From Microbacteriaceae bacterium (GTDB lineage Bacteria > Actinomycetota > Actinomycetes > Actinomycetales > Microbacteriaceae), in NCBI GenBank assembly GCA_025463615.1, contig JAODAU010000191.1, positions 1 to 32,840 on the forward strand: a stretch of 32,840 nucleotides of DNA. The letters are read 5' to 3'. Of the stretch, positions 15,968 through 22,803 are shown piece after piece (position 1 is the stretch's first letter; every line of letters starts with the position of its first letter). The notes beneath the pieces are model-generated. The model saw only the letters and a program-made list of their open reading frames with translations, was not told the origin of the DNA and did no database searches. The position numbers and the translations under genes are program-made.

Positions 15968-16396
15968 CTACGCGCGCCCGGCGAAGAGCGCACGCGCGCG
16001 CGGCAGGTTCAGCAGGATCGCCACCGGCAGCACCAGCAGCCCGCAGACCGCCTGCTCCAGCCGCACCCAGTCGGGCAGGAAACCGGGGATCGAGACGATC
16101 ACGATCACCGCGACCACCACGACCGGGGCGATGATGCTCAGTCGTCGCCAGGCCGGCCGCGAACCGCGCGCGGCGAACACGCCGAGCAGGAGCAGCACGA
16201 CCGAGCTGCCGAGCACGAGCGAGCACCGGATCCAGATGGCGGCGTCGATGGGGTTGCCGCTCGCCGACTCGACGATGAGCACGGCCTCCATGGCCGCGCT
16301 CACCAGCAGGAAGGAGGCGAGCAGGATGAGGATCGGGCGGAACGCCGCGAGGCGGCCCGCGTCAGCGGTGGAACGGGGAGCGAGTGTCTGTGTCAT
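15968..16396 (-). CDS. Small four-helix membrane protein of the two-component operon
   Basis: A 142-residue protein with four hydrophobic segments: FRPILILLASFLLVSAAMEAVLIV, WIRCSLVLGSSVVLLLLGVF, LSIIAPVVVVAVIVIVSIPGFL and AVCGLLVLPVAILLNL. No domain is recognised. It is the first gene of the operon with the kinase and regulator, so it may be an accessory sensor or regulator of the intramembrane kinase. The ATG at 16396 follows GGAGG by one base only; the GACGCT hexamer ending six bases before the ATG would fit a leaderless transcript. Confidence 0.8.
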   Translation of the reverse strand: MTQTLAPRSTADAGRLAAFRPILILLASFLLVSAAMEAVLIVESASGNPIDAAIWIRCSLVLGSSVVLLLLGVFAARGSRPAWRRLSIIAPVVVVAVIVIVSIPGFLPDWVRLEQAVCGLLVLPVAILLNLPRARALFAGRA

Positions 16397-16427
16397 GCCT
16401 CCAGCGTCGCGGGGGAGCGCTCGCCGC

Positions 16428-16470
16428 GGCTCCACCGGTCGGGCGGGATCCGCCACCGATCGGTGGAGCC
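16428..16470. promoter_or_regulatory. Nested palindrome upstream of the two-component operon
   Basis: GGCTCCACCGGTCGG (16428-16442) and CCGATCGGTGGAGCC (16456-16470) are inverted repeats with one mismatch. The right arm region also contains the perfect 14-bp palindrome CCACCGATCGGTGG (16453-16466). It lies about 30-75 bases upstream of the first gene, where an activator would bind, so it may be the response regulator's own operator. It also lies just past the stop of the dehydrogenase gene and could double as its terminator, although no T-run follows. Confidence 0.55.
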
Positions 16471-16478
16471 GTGCGACG

Positions 16479-17330
16479 CTACTTCGGGTCGAGGTTGATG
16501 CCCGGCATCGCCAGGTGGCCCGAGTCGATCGGCAGGCTGACGCCGGTGACGCTCGCGGCGAGGTCCGAGTTGAGGAACAGCGCGCCGTTGGCGATGACCG
16601 TCGGGTCGAGGAATCCCTGGCCCTTGAGGATGCCGAACGACCGCCCGGCCGCGAGCAGGTCGTCACGCGTGCCGCCCTCGTGCCCGGCCATCATGTCGTA
16701 GCCCTGCTGGTTGTCTGTCATTCCGGTGAGGATCGTGCCCGGGTTCACCGTGTTCACGCGGATGCCCTGCGGCCCGAGCTCGAGCGCCAGCGACTTCATG
16801 AGGCCCACGACCCCGAACTTCGCGGCGGCGTAGTGCGAGTAGAACGGGCCGCCCTCGAGGCCGTTGATCGACGAGGTGAGCACGATGGAGCCCTTCTGGT
16901 TCTCGATCATGTGCGGCACCACCGCCTTGACCGTCTGCCAGACGCCGGTGAGGTTGATGTCGATCATCTCCTGCCACTGTTCGCGGCTCATCGTCTGCAC
17001 CGGTCCGAGGGTCCAGATTCCGGCGTTCGCGATGAGGCAGTCGATCCTGCCGAACTGCGCGAGGCCGTCGGCGACCGCCGAGTCGAGCGCGTTCTGGTCG
17101 CGCACGTCGGCCTCGATGGAGAGCACGCGCCGGTCGAGGTCCTCGACCTGTTTCACCGTCTCGGCCATGTCTTCGGCCGTCGTGTGCGGGTACGGCACCG
17201 TGGCGAACGGCTTCGTCGTGTCGACGAAGACGATGTCGGCACCTTCACGCGCCGAGACGACCGCGTGCGCGCGGCCCTGTCCGCGGCCGCCGCCCGTGAT
17301 GAAGACGACCTTGCCGTCGAGTAGACCCAT
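16479..17330 (-). CDS. Mycofactocin-coupled short-chain dehydrogenase/reductase
   Basis: A 283-residue Rossmann oxidoreductase. The cofactor loop is FITGGGRGQGRAHAV (residues 10-24). The catalytic residues are Ser153/154 in LTSSINGLEGG and Tyr167-Lys171 in YSHYAAAKFG. After the second strand (FVDTTK) an insertion of about 20 residues (PFATVPYPHTTAEDM) precedes the next helix. This, with GRGQGRAH, is characteristic of the SDR subfamily that keeps its NAD tightly bound and passes electrons to mycofactocin. ATG 17330 is supported by AAGGAG six bases upstream. No mycofactocin biosynthesis genes are in the window. The substrate is probably an alcohol, but unknown. Confidence 0.88.
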   Translation of the reverse strand: MGLLDGKVVFITGGGRGQGRAHAVVSAREGADIVFVDTTKPFATVPYPHTTAEDMAETVKQVEDLDRRVLSIEADVRDQNALDSAVADGLAQFGRIDCLIANAGIWTLGPVQTMSREQWQEMIDINLTGVWQTVKAVVPHMIENQKGSIVLTSSINGLEGGPFYSHYAAAKFGVVGLMKSLALELGPQGIRVNTVNPGTILTGMTDNQQGYDMMAGHEGGTRDDLLAAGRSFGILKGQGFLDPTVIANGALFLNSDLAASVTGVSLPIDSGHLAMPGINLDPK

Positions 17331-17352
17331 TTCCTGCTCCTTGTCGGTATCT

Positions 17353-17422
17353 CCGCGCGTGGCGCGGATGTGCCTCGAGGCAGGTCCCGGATGTGGCGAT
17401 CGTCTTTGAGGCACTCGGTGCC
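17353..17422 (-). promoter_or_regulatory. Palindromes in the dehydrogenase 5' region
   Basis: Three dyads precede the dehydrogenase gene: GGCAC-TCG-GTGCC (17410-17422), the perfect 12-bp palindrome TGCCTCGAGGCA (17371-17382), and CCGCGC-GTG-GCGCGG (17353-17367). The first two share a GAGGCA word. A minus-strand TAGCAT at 17432-17427 could be the -10 element, placing the first dyad at the transcription start, as expected for a repressor site. Confidence 0.45.
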
Positions 17423-17462
17423 ACAAATGCTACGCCGCGGGGTCGGCGAGCGGAAGAGCGGC

Positions 17463-18362
17463 CTACTCCAGCCCGCGGGCGAAGTCGACGAGCCACGGCC
17501 GCAGGTCGGGCCCGAGGTCGTCGCGGTCCACCGCGAGCTGCACGATGGCCTTGATGTAGTCCAGCCGGTCGCCCGTGTCGTAGCGACGTCCACGGAACAC
17601 GACGCCGTACACGCCGCCCGCGATGCCCGGGTTCGCGGCGAGGGTCTGCAGGGCATCCGTCAGCTGGATCTCGTTGCCCTTGCCCGGCTGCGTGTGCTCC
17701 AGGATGTCGAAGATCTCCGGCCGCAGCACATAGCGCCCGATCACGGCCAGGTTCGACGGTGCCTCGGCGGCGGACGGCTTCTCGACCAGGCCGGTGACGC
17801 GCACGACGTCGTCGCTGTCGGTCGCCTCGACCGTGGCGATGCCGTACAGGTGGGTGGATGCCGGCTCCACCTCCATCAGCGCGATGATGGTCGCGTCGCG
17901 CCCCTGCTGCTCGGCGAGCATGCGGGAGAGCAGGATGTCTCGCTCGTCGATGATGTCGTCGCCGAGCAGCACCGCGAACGGCACGTGGCCCACGTGCATG
18001 CGGGCGCGCAGCACCGCGTGCCCGAGTCCGAGCGGGTCGCCCTGCCGCACGTAGTGCACCTCGGCCAGGTTCGTGGAGAGGTTGACCTTGCGCAGCCGCT
18101 CCACGTCGCCCTTCCTGAGCAGCGTGCTCTCGAGCTCGCCCACGCGGTCGAAGTGGTTCTCGAGCGCGCTCTTGTTGCGGCCGGTGACCATGAGCACGTC
18201 GGTGAGTCCGGCGGCGACGGCCTCCTCCACGACGTACTGGATGGCGGGCTTGTCGACGACCGGGAGCATCTCCTTGGGCATCGCCTTCGTCGCCGGAAGG
18301 AACCGCGTGCCGAGGCCGGCGGCGGGGATCACCGCCTTGGTCACGGATCGTTGGGTGGTCAT
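17463..18362 (-). CDS. galU: UTP-glucose-1-phosphate uridylyltransferase
   Basis: A 299-residue nucleotidyltransferase making UDP-glucose from UTP and glucose-1-phosphate. The N-terminus carries the family signature TKAVIPAAGLGTRFLPATKAMPKEMLPVVDKPAIQYVVEEA with the pyrophosphorylase G-rich loop and catalytic Lys. PFAVLLGDDII, TGLVEKP, GRYVLRP and GNEIQLTDAL follow in the usual order. ATG 18362 is preceded by GGAGAGGA at good spacing. It lies downstream of the GAF-ANTAR gene (48 bases), perhaps in one operon. Its product is the substrate of the UDP-glucose dehydrogenase at 23970, so it likely feeds the adjacent polysaccharide locus as well as general metabolism. Confidence 0.96.
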   Translation of the reverse strand: MTTQRSVTKAVIPAAGLGTRFLPATKAMPKEMLPVVDKPAIQYVVEEAVAAGLTDVLMVTGRNKSALENHFDRVGELESTLLRKGDVERLRKVNLSTNLAEVHYVRQGDPLGLGHAVLRARMHVGHVPFAVLLGDDIIDERDILLSRMLAEQQGRDATIIALMEVEPASTHLYGIATVEATDSDDVVRVTGLVEKPSAAEAPSNLAVIGRYVLRPEIFDILEHTQPGKGNEIQLTDALQTLAANPGIAGGVYGVVFRGRRYDTGDRLDYIKAIVQLAVDRDDLGPDLRPWLVDFARGLE

Positions 18363-18410
18363 GTGCGTCCTCTCCGCTGCTGCCAGGGTCGGGAGCATAG
18401 CGGGTGAACG

Positions 18411-19121
18411 CTACGAGCCGGTGATGCGGCGCAGCGCGAGGGCGTCGTGGGCCACGACATCCTCGGCCACCTGCTGCACGGCGACGCCGTCGGCGACGGC
18501 CATGGCCTGCAGGTAGAGGAAGGCCTCGGTGGAGGTGATGTCGAGCCGCTCGGTGACCTGGGCGACGGCGCGGTCGACCACCGCGCGGGTCGACGCGGTG
18601 AGCCCGGCACCGGACGGGCCGTCGTCGCTCGCGATGGCGAACGCGCGGCGGATGGCCGGGAACGTGATCGCGCGGGCGAGTGTGCGCGCGGTGGCGCGCT
18701 GGTCGAACGAGAGCTCGCCCGGCGTCGTGCAGTAGAGGGTCACGACGCCCACGGTGAGCTGCCCGAGCCGCAGCGGCAGCGCCGCCACGGAGCCGATCCC
18801 GAGGTTCTCGACGACCGGGCGCAGGCGCGGCCAGAGCTTGAGGGTGGAGTAGAGGATGCTCGGCGCGAGCACGTCCTCGCCGCCGTGCAGCGCGTCCCAG
18901 TACGGTCCCTGCTCGAGGGCGAACTGGGCCTCGTCGAACTGCATCGAGGTGGCGTCGGTGGCGCTCAGCACGGTCTGGCGGCGGCCGTTGGCGATCACCG
19001 AGACGTTGGCCCCGGAGACCGGCAGCGCGTCCACGAACCGGGTCGAGAGATCGACGTCCCGCGACGTCGGAAGCCCGTCGAATTCGCCGAGCAGGTCGCG
19101 AACGCTCTCGTCTGTCATCAT
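18411..19121 (-). CDS. GAF and ANTAR domain protein, probable RNA-binding antiterminator
   Basis: About 236 residues. An N-terminal GAF-like sensor domain (about 15-155; it includes QTVLSATDATSMQFDEAQFALEQGPYWDAL, LGIGSVAALPLRLGQLTVGVVTLY and FDQRATARTLARAI) is followed by an ANTAR domain (TRAVVDRAVAQVTERLDITSTEAFLYLQAMAVADGVAVQQVAEDVV). ANTAR domains bind paired RNA hairpins and prevent transcription termination. No kinase or receiver domain is present, so a small ligand may act directly on GAF. ATG 19121 is preferred: a TAGGGT -10 at 19157-19152 would give a ~23-base leader, too short for the GTG at 19136; ATG 19118 is also possible. Its position between galU and the divergent glycosyltransferase operon suggests control of that locus. 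Confidence 0.85.
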   Translation of the reverse strand: MMTDESVRDLLGEFDGLPTSRDVDLSTRFVDALPVSGANVSVIANGRRQTVLSATDATSMQFDEAQFALEQGPYWDALHGGEDVLAPSILYSTLKLWPRLRPVVENLGIGSVAALPLRLGQLTVGVVTLYCTTPGELSFDQRATARTLARAITFPAIRRAFAIASDDGPSGAGLTASTRAVVDRAVAQVTERLDITSTEAFLYLQAMAVADGVAVQQVAEDVVAHDALALRRITGS

Positions 19122-19501
19122 GTCCCGGATTCTCACTTTCCCCCGGTTCCGACCCTATTCCTCCCCCGCTGGGAAGGCGAGGGGAATCGGAGACGCCACG
19201 CGGGCGGAAATGCCCGGAATTCCGGGCATCCGCGCTCCCGATGCGCCCAGAATTGGGGGATAGACCGGTTCGGCGCAGGGTTTCCTGACCCTTATGGCTG
19301 GGTGAACAGTGGCTGTACTCGCCTGTCCGCGGCTTGCCCGGGCGCACGCCGCGTGCAAGTTTTAGCTCGCACCGGAAGTCGGTGATCTGCTCCCCCCGGC
19401 AGACCACGGCTTTATCAATGAGGATCCCGATTCCGCCGTGAGGCAGGGCGGTGACGACTACCCAGTCACATACCCGAATCCACCAAGGGACCCGAATCCT
19501 T
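19122..19501. other. 380-base divergent regulatory region between the GAF-ANTAR gene and the glycosyltransferase operon
   Basis: No gene is visible here. It contains the 20-bp palindrome at 19210-19229, a CCCAGAATTGGGG near-dyad at 19246-19258, a small AGGGT/ACCCT hairpin (19277-19292), GCACGC-C-GCGTGC (19344-19356), two adjacent hairpins CACCG/CGGTG (19370-19384) and TCTGC/GCAGA (19386-19403, with six C in the loop), and the direct repeat ACCCGAATCC (19472-19481 and 19490-19499). The long structured leader on the plus strand suggests post-initiation control of the polysaccharide operon, but I recognise no known riboswitch class. Confidence 0.55.
19210..19229. promoter_or_regulatory. Perfect 20-bp palindrome in the divergent region
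   Basis: ATGCCCGGAATTCCGGGCAT is perfectly self-complementary. Flanking GCGG and CCGC extend it by four more pairs after a two-base bulge. Its location, about 90 bases upstream of the GAF-ANTAR start and 290 bases before the glycosyltransferase, suits a dimeric regulator of one or both genes. A DNA operator is more likely than a terminator because neither side is followed by a T-run. Confidence 0.6.
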
Positions 19502-20785
19502 ATGGACTATTTGTCGATCCTTCCGACTGATCTCTCCGGCATCCAGTCGACGTTCGAACCCGTATGGGTGTTCCTCCAGGACGCCGTCAAGTACCTGCCC
19601 ATCGGCATCGCCGGCATCATCGTGTGGGCCCTGTGGCTCTATCGCGTGATCGCCTCCGCCGCCGCGCGGCCCACGGTCTCCGACTTCTCGACCACCACCT
19701 CGGTGGTCGTGCCGTCGTACCACGAGGACCCGGACATCCTGCTGCGCTGTCTCGAGAGCTGGCGCAGCCAGGACCCCACCGAGATCATCATCGTGCTGGA
19801 TGTCGCGGACACCGAGGCCTACCGCCGCATCGTCGCCGTGGGCGACCCGCGGGTGAAGCCGATCCTGTTCCACCACGCGGGCAAGCGCTCAGCGCTGGGC
19901 GTCGGCATCCGCGAGGCGCAGGGCGAGGTGCTCGTGCTCACCGACTCCGACACCTCGTGGGAGCCCGGCCTGCTCACGAACGTGCAGATGCCCTTCATCG
20001 ACCCGCTCGTCGGCGGCGTCGGCACCCAGCAGAACGTCTACCAGCGCAACTCGAGCGTCTGGCGGCGGATCGCGGACTGGCTGGTCAACCTGCGCTACTA
20101 CAACTACGTGCCCGCCATGGGCGCCGCCGGGGCCGTGCCCTGCGTCTCCGGGCGCACCGCCGCGTACCGCAGGGCGGCCGTGCTGCCGGTGCTCGACAAC
20201 CTCGAGAACGAGTTCTTCCTCGGCCGCCGCTGCATCTCCGGCGACGACGGCAGGCTCACCTGGCTGGTGCTCGCCTCCGGCTACAAGACGGTGCACCAGG
20301 CAAGCGCCCGGGCGCTGTCGATGTTCCCGTCGAGCTTCTCGGCGTTCATGAAGCAGCGGGTGCGCTGGAGCCGCAACTCCTACCGCTGCTACACGACGGC
20401 CATCGCCAAGGGCTGGGTCTGGCGGGTGCCGTTCATCACCAAGATCACGGTGCTGCAGATCCTGCTCACGCCGGTGACGATGGGCCTCACGCTCTGGTAC
20501 CTGATCTTTGCGCGGCTCGACCTCACCGTCGTCGGCATCGCGTTCACCATCGGCTGGCTGCTCCTCGGCCGGGCGATCCGCGGGGCCTCCGACCTCAAGC
20601 GCAACCCGTCGGACATCTTCGTGCTGCCGCTGCTCGCGTTCATGGTGATCCTGATCGCCCTGCCGGTGAAGGTCTACGCGTTCTTCACGATGAACAAGCA
20701 GGGCTGGCTCACCCGGCACGCCGACACCATCGGCGGCGACGGGCAGACGGCCGTCACCCTCGAGGCAGAGCCGGTGCTCTCGTGA
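19502..20785 (+). CDS. Processive family 2 glycosyltransferase (polysaccharide synthase; HasA/Alg8/NodC-like)
   Basis: A 427-residue membrane synthase. One N-terminal helix (residues 32-50) precedes the GT-A domain, which holds every processive-GT2 motif: SVVVPSYHEDP, Asp100 in IIVLD, DSD at 148-150 (metal/UDP), SGDDGRLTW with GDD 247-249 (catalytic base), and QRVRW at 285-289 (polymer site). Three C-terminal helices follow (about 313-335, 341-356, 371-392), then NKQGWLTR, like the GWGTR motif of hyaluronan and chitin-oligosaccharide synthases. Such enzymes polymerise UDP-sugars and export the chain. ATG 19502 (AAGGGA upstream) is preferred over GTG 19451 because the 17 intervening codons lack the usual third-position G/C bias. 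Coupled to the next gene by TGATG. Confidence 0.9.
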   Translation: MDYLSILPTDLSGIQSTFEPVWVFLQDAVKYLPIGIAGIIVWALWLYRVIASAAARPTVSDFSTTTSVVVPSYHEDPDILLRCLESWRSQDPTEIIIVLDVADTEAYRRIVAVGDPRVKPILFHHAGKRSALGVGIREAQGEVLVLTDSDTSWEPGLLTNVQMPFIDPLVGGVGTQQNVYQRNSSVWRRIADWLVNLRYYNYVPAMGAAGAVPCVSGRTAAYRRAAVLPVLDNLENEFFLGRRCISGDDGRLTWLVLASGYKTVHQASARALSMFPSSFSAFMKQRVRWSRNSYRCYTTAIAKGWVWRVPFITKITVLQILLTPVTMGLTLWYLIFARLDLTVVGIAFTIGWLLLGRAIRGASDLKRNPSDIFVLPLLAFMVILIALPVKVYAFFTMNKQGWLTRHADTIGGDGQTAVTLEAEPVLS

Positions 20786-22803
20786 TGCGGCGGGCCGTGC
20801 TCGGCGCGATCGCCGCGGGCGCCGTGGTGCTCGGGGTGTTCGCGGGGGCGCCGCTGGCGGCATCCGCAGCTCCCGCGGCGTCCAGCCCCACGGACGGCAG
20901 CCCCACGGACGGCACCGTCACGGGCAGGCCCTACCCCGGCGACCCGCAGAAGGAGGCCGCGATCGTGGCCGCCGAGGACCAGCGCATCTACAACGTGCGG
21001 GCCATCACGTCGGCCGCGCGCTGGCAGGGCATCGTGACCTCGGCGCCGTACCGGCTCGTCACGGGGTCGTCGACCACGCTCGTGCTCGTCGGCCGCACCG
21101 CGCCGTACACGCTCGCCGACCTGCAGCAGCTCGAGCCGGAGAGTCTCGTCAAGCTGCCCGACGGTTCGTTCGTGCTCTCCGAGAACATCGTGGTCGACTC
21201 CGGCGCGACCCTCAAGCTGGCCAGCCCCGACGGCATCGTGCTGCACCTGGCGAGCAACTCGAAGAGCTTCGTCTCGATCGTCACGCAGGGCGGCTCACTC
21301 GTGTTCCAGGGCTCGTCGAAGGCCCCCGTCGAGATCAACAGCTGGGATGCCGCGGCCGGCGCCGTCGACAACGACACCTCCGACGGCCGCGCCTACGTGC
21401 GCGTCGTCGGCGGCAACGTCTCCTTCTCCTGGGCCAAATTCGATCACCTCGGCTTCTGGAGCGGCCTCACCGGCGGCCTCGCCCTCACCGGCACGCAGAC
21501 CGCGGCCGCCGCCGGAGCCACGGATGCCGCGGCCCTCGGCCAGCTCCGCGGAAGCACCCTCTTCTCCACCGCGCCGCTCGTGAAGGACCCGAATGTCGGC
21601 ACGGACGACCCGGGCGCCGGCAACGACTACAGCTACGTCTCCGCGCGGCTCGACCACGTGACGATGACCGACAACGCGTTCGGCGTGTTCATCAACGGCG
21701 CCGACGGCATCAACATGACCAACTCGACGGTCTCGGACAACCTCGTCGACGGCATCGCCCTGCACCGCTTCGTCACCAACTCGACGATCTCCACCACCAC
21801 CACGCGGGACAACGCGATGGACGGGCTCTCGATATCACGGGCATCCACCGGGGTCGTCATGACGCAGCTCACCGCGACCGGCAACGGCCGCAACGGCGTC
21901 TCGATCAACGGCGGCCCGCTCGCCGGCGGCCCGAACGCCACGGGCACGGCCACGGGCAGCTACGGCAACAACACGATCTCCGACAGCACGGCCAGCTCGA
22001 ACGGCCGCTACGGCATCGAGATCGTGGGCGGCAACAAGGTCAAGGTCGCGAACAACACGGCCGACTCGAACCAGATGGGCATCGTGCTCACCCGCTCGGC
22101 GAAGGCCGTCACGGTCACCGGCAACACGATCGACGACAGCGCGAAGCACGCGGTCGCGCTGTTCGACGGGGTCACGGGCGCGACCGTGCGCGACAATTCG
22201 ATCCGCCGCAGCGACATCGCGGTCTACCTGCGCAACGCGACGGCGGCGATCGACGACAACCGCATCTCGGACGCCTCCAGCCACGGCCTCGCGATCATCG
22301 GCGAGAACAGCCCGACGACGGTCACCGGCAACACGGTCGCGGGCTCCGGGCCCAGCGCGATCGACACGAGCCGCGGCAACGGGGTCACCGTGCGCGGCAA
22401 CGACGTCGTGCACTGGACGAGCACGAAGCCGTTCTGGGTCTCGGTTCGCGCCATCTTCCAGCCGCTCACCATCCTCTGGCTGGTGCTCGCGCTGATCGTG
22501 ATCGTCACCGCGATCAGCGGGGCCGGCAGGAGGAACCGCGGCGTCATCCGCCACCCGTACGCCAGCCACGCACCGCTGAGTGCGCTCACCAAGGGGGTCG
22601 TCGACCCGCGTGAGCTCGGCCTCGCGCCGATGAAGCCGGCAGCCGTGCAGACGGCATCCGCGCAGGCCGCACCCGCGCAGACGATCCCCGCGCCCGCGCA
22701 CCTGGCGCCCCCGACGGGCGCGCCGATCACCGGCCTTGCCTTCGCGCCCGACCCCACGTGGAGATCGCCCGCGGTTCACCACGCGTTCGGAACGGATCGA
22801 TGA
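20785..22803 (+). CDS. Secreted, membrane-anchored right-handed parallel beta-helix protein (NosD/AlgG-like)
   Basis: A 672-residue surface protein. A Sec signal peptide (MRRAVLGAIAAGAVVLGVFAG, cleavage after ASAAPA) leads into a short duplicated SPTDG linker. The central region (about 290-545) consists of parallel beta-helix coils with Asn-rich turns (NAFGVFINGADGINMTNSTVSDN, NTISDSTASSNGRYGIEIVGG, VTVTGNTIDDS). One helix at about 557-580 (PLTILWLVLALIVIVTAISG) then anchors it, leaving a ~90-residue Pro/Ala-rich cytoplasmic tail starting with RRNRG. Alginate C5-epimerase AlgG and polysaccharide lyases share this fold, so modification or trimming of the nascent chain is a reasonable inference; no catalytic triad can be assigned. 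It overlaps both neighbours (TGATG and ATGA). Confidence 0.85.
   Translation: MRRAVLGAIAAGAVVLGVFAGAPLAASAAPAASSPTDGSPTDGTVTGRPYPGDPQKEAAIVAAEDQRIYNVRAITSAARWQGIVTSAPYRLVTGSSTTLVLVGRTAPYTLADLQQLEPESLVKLPDGSFVLSENIVVDSGATLKLASPDGIVLHLASNSKSFVSIVTQGGSLVFQGSSKAPVEINSWDAAAGAVDNDTSDGRAYVRVVGGNVSFSWAKFDHLGFWSGLTGGLALTGTQTAAAAGATDAAALGQLRGSTLFSTAPLVKDPNVGTDDPGAGNDYSYVSARLDHVTMTDNAFGVFINGADGINMTNSTVSDNLVDGIALHRFVTNSTISTTTTRDNAMDGLSISRASTGVVMTQLTATGNGRNGVSINGGPLAGGPNATGTATGSYGNNTISDSTASSNGRYGIEIVGGNKVKVANNTADSNQMGIVLTRSAKAVTVTGNTIDDSAKHAVALFDGVTGATVRDNSIRRSDIAVYLRNATAAIDDNRISDASSHGLAIIGENSPTTVTGNTVAGSGPSAIDTSRGNGVTVRGNDVVHWTSTKPFWVSVRAIFQPLTILWLVLALIVIVTAISGAGRRNRGVIRHPYASHAPLSALTKGVVDPRELGLAPMKPAAVQTASAQAAPAQTIPAPAHLAPPTGAPITGLAFAPDPTWRSPAVHHAFGTDR

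Noticed and set aside
19357..19384. GTTTTAGCTC-like word resembling a CRISPR/tracr repeat start
   Set aside because: It occurs once, with no repeat-spacer array or cas gene in the window.
19386..19403. Possible 6C-type RNA: hairpin with six C in its loop
   Set aside because: Only one hairpin has a run of six C; the class needs two such loops, and the surrounding sequence does not match the consensus.
19264..19501. Known riboswitch (cyclic di-GMP, cobalamin or c-di-AMP type) before the glycosyltransferase
   Set aside because: I checked for the conserved cores of these classes by eye and none was present. A covariance-model search would decide; a significant hit would overturn this.
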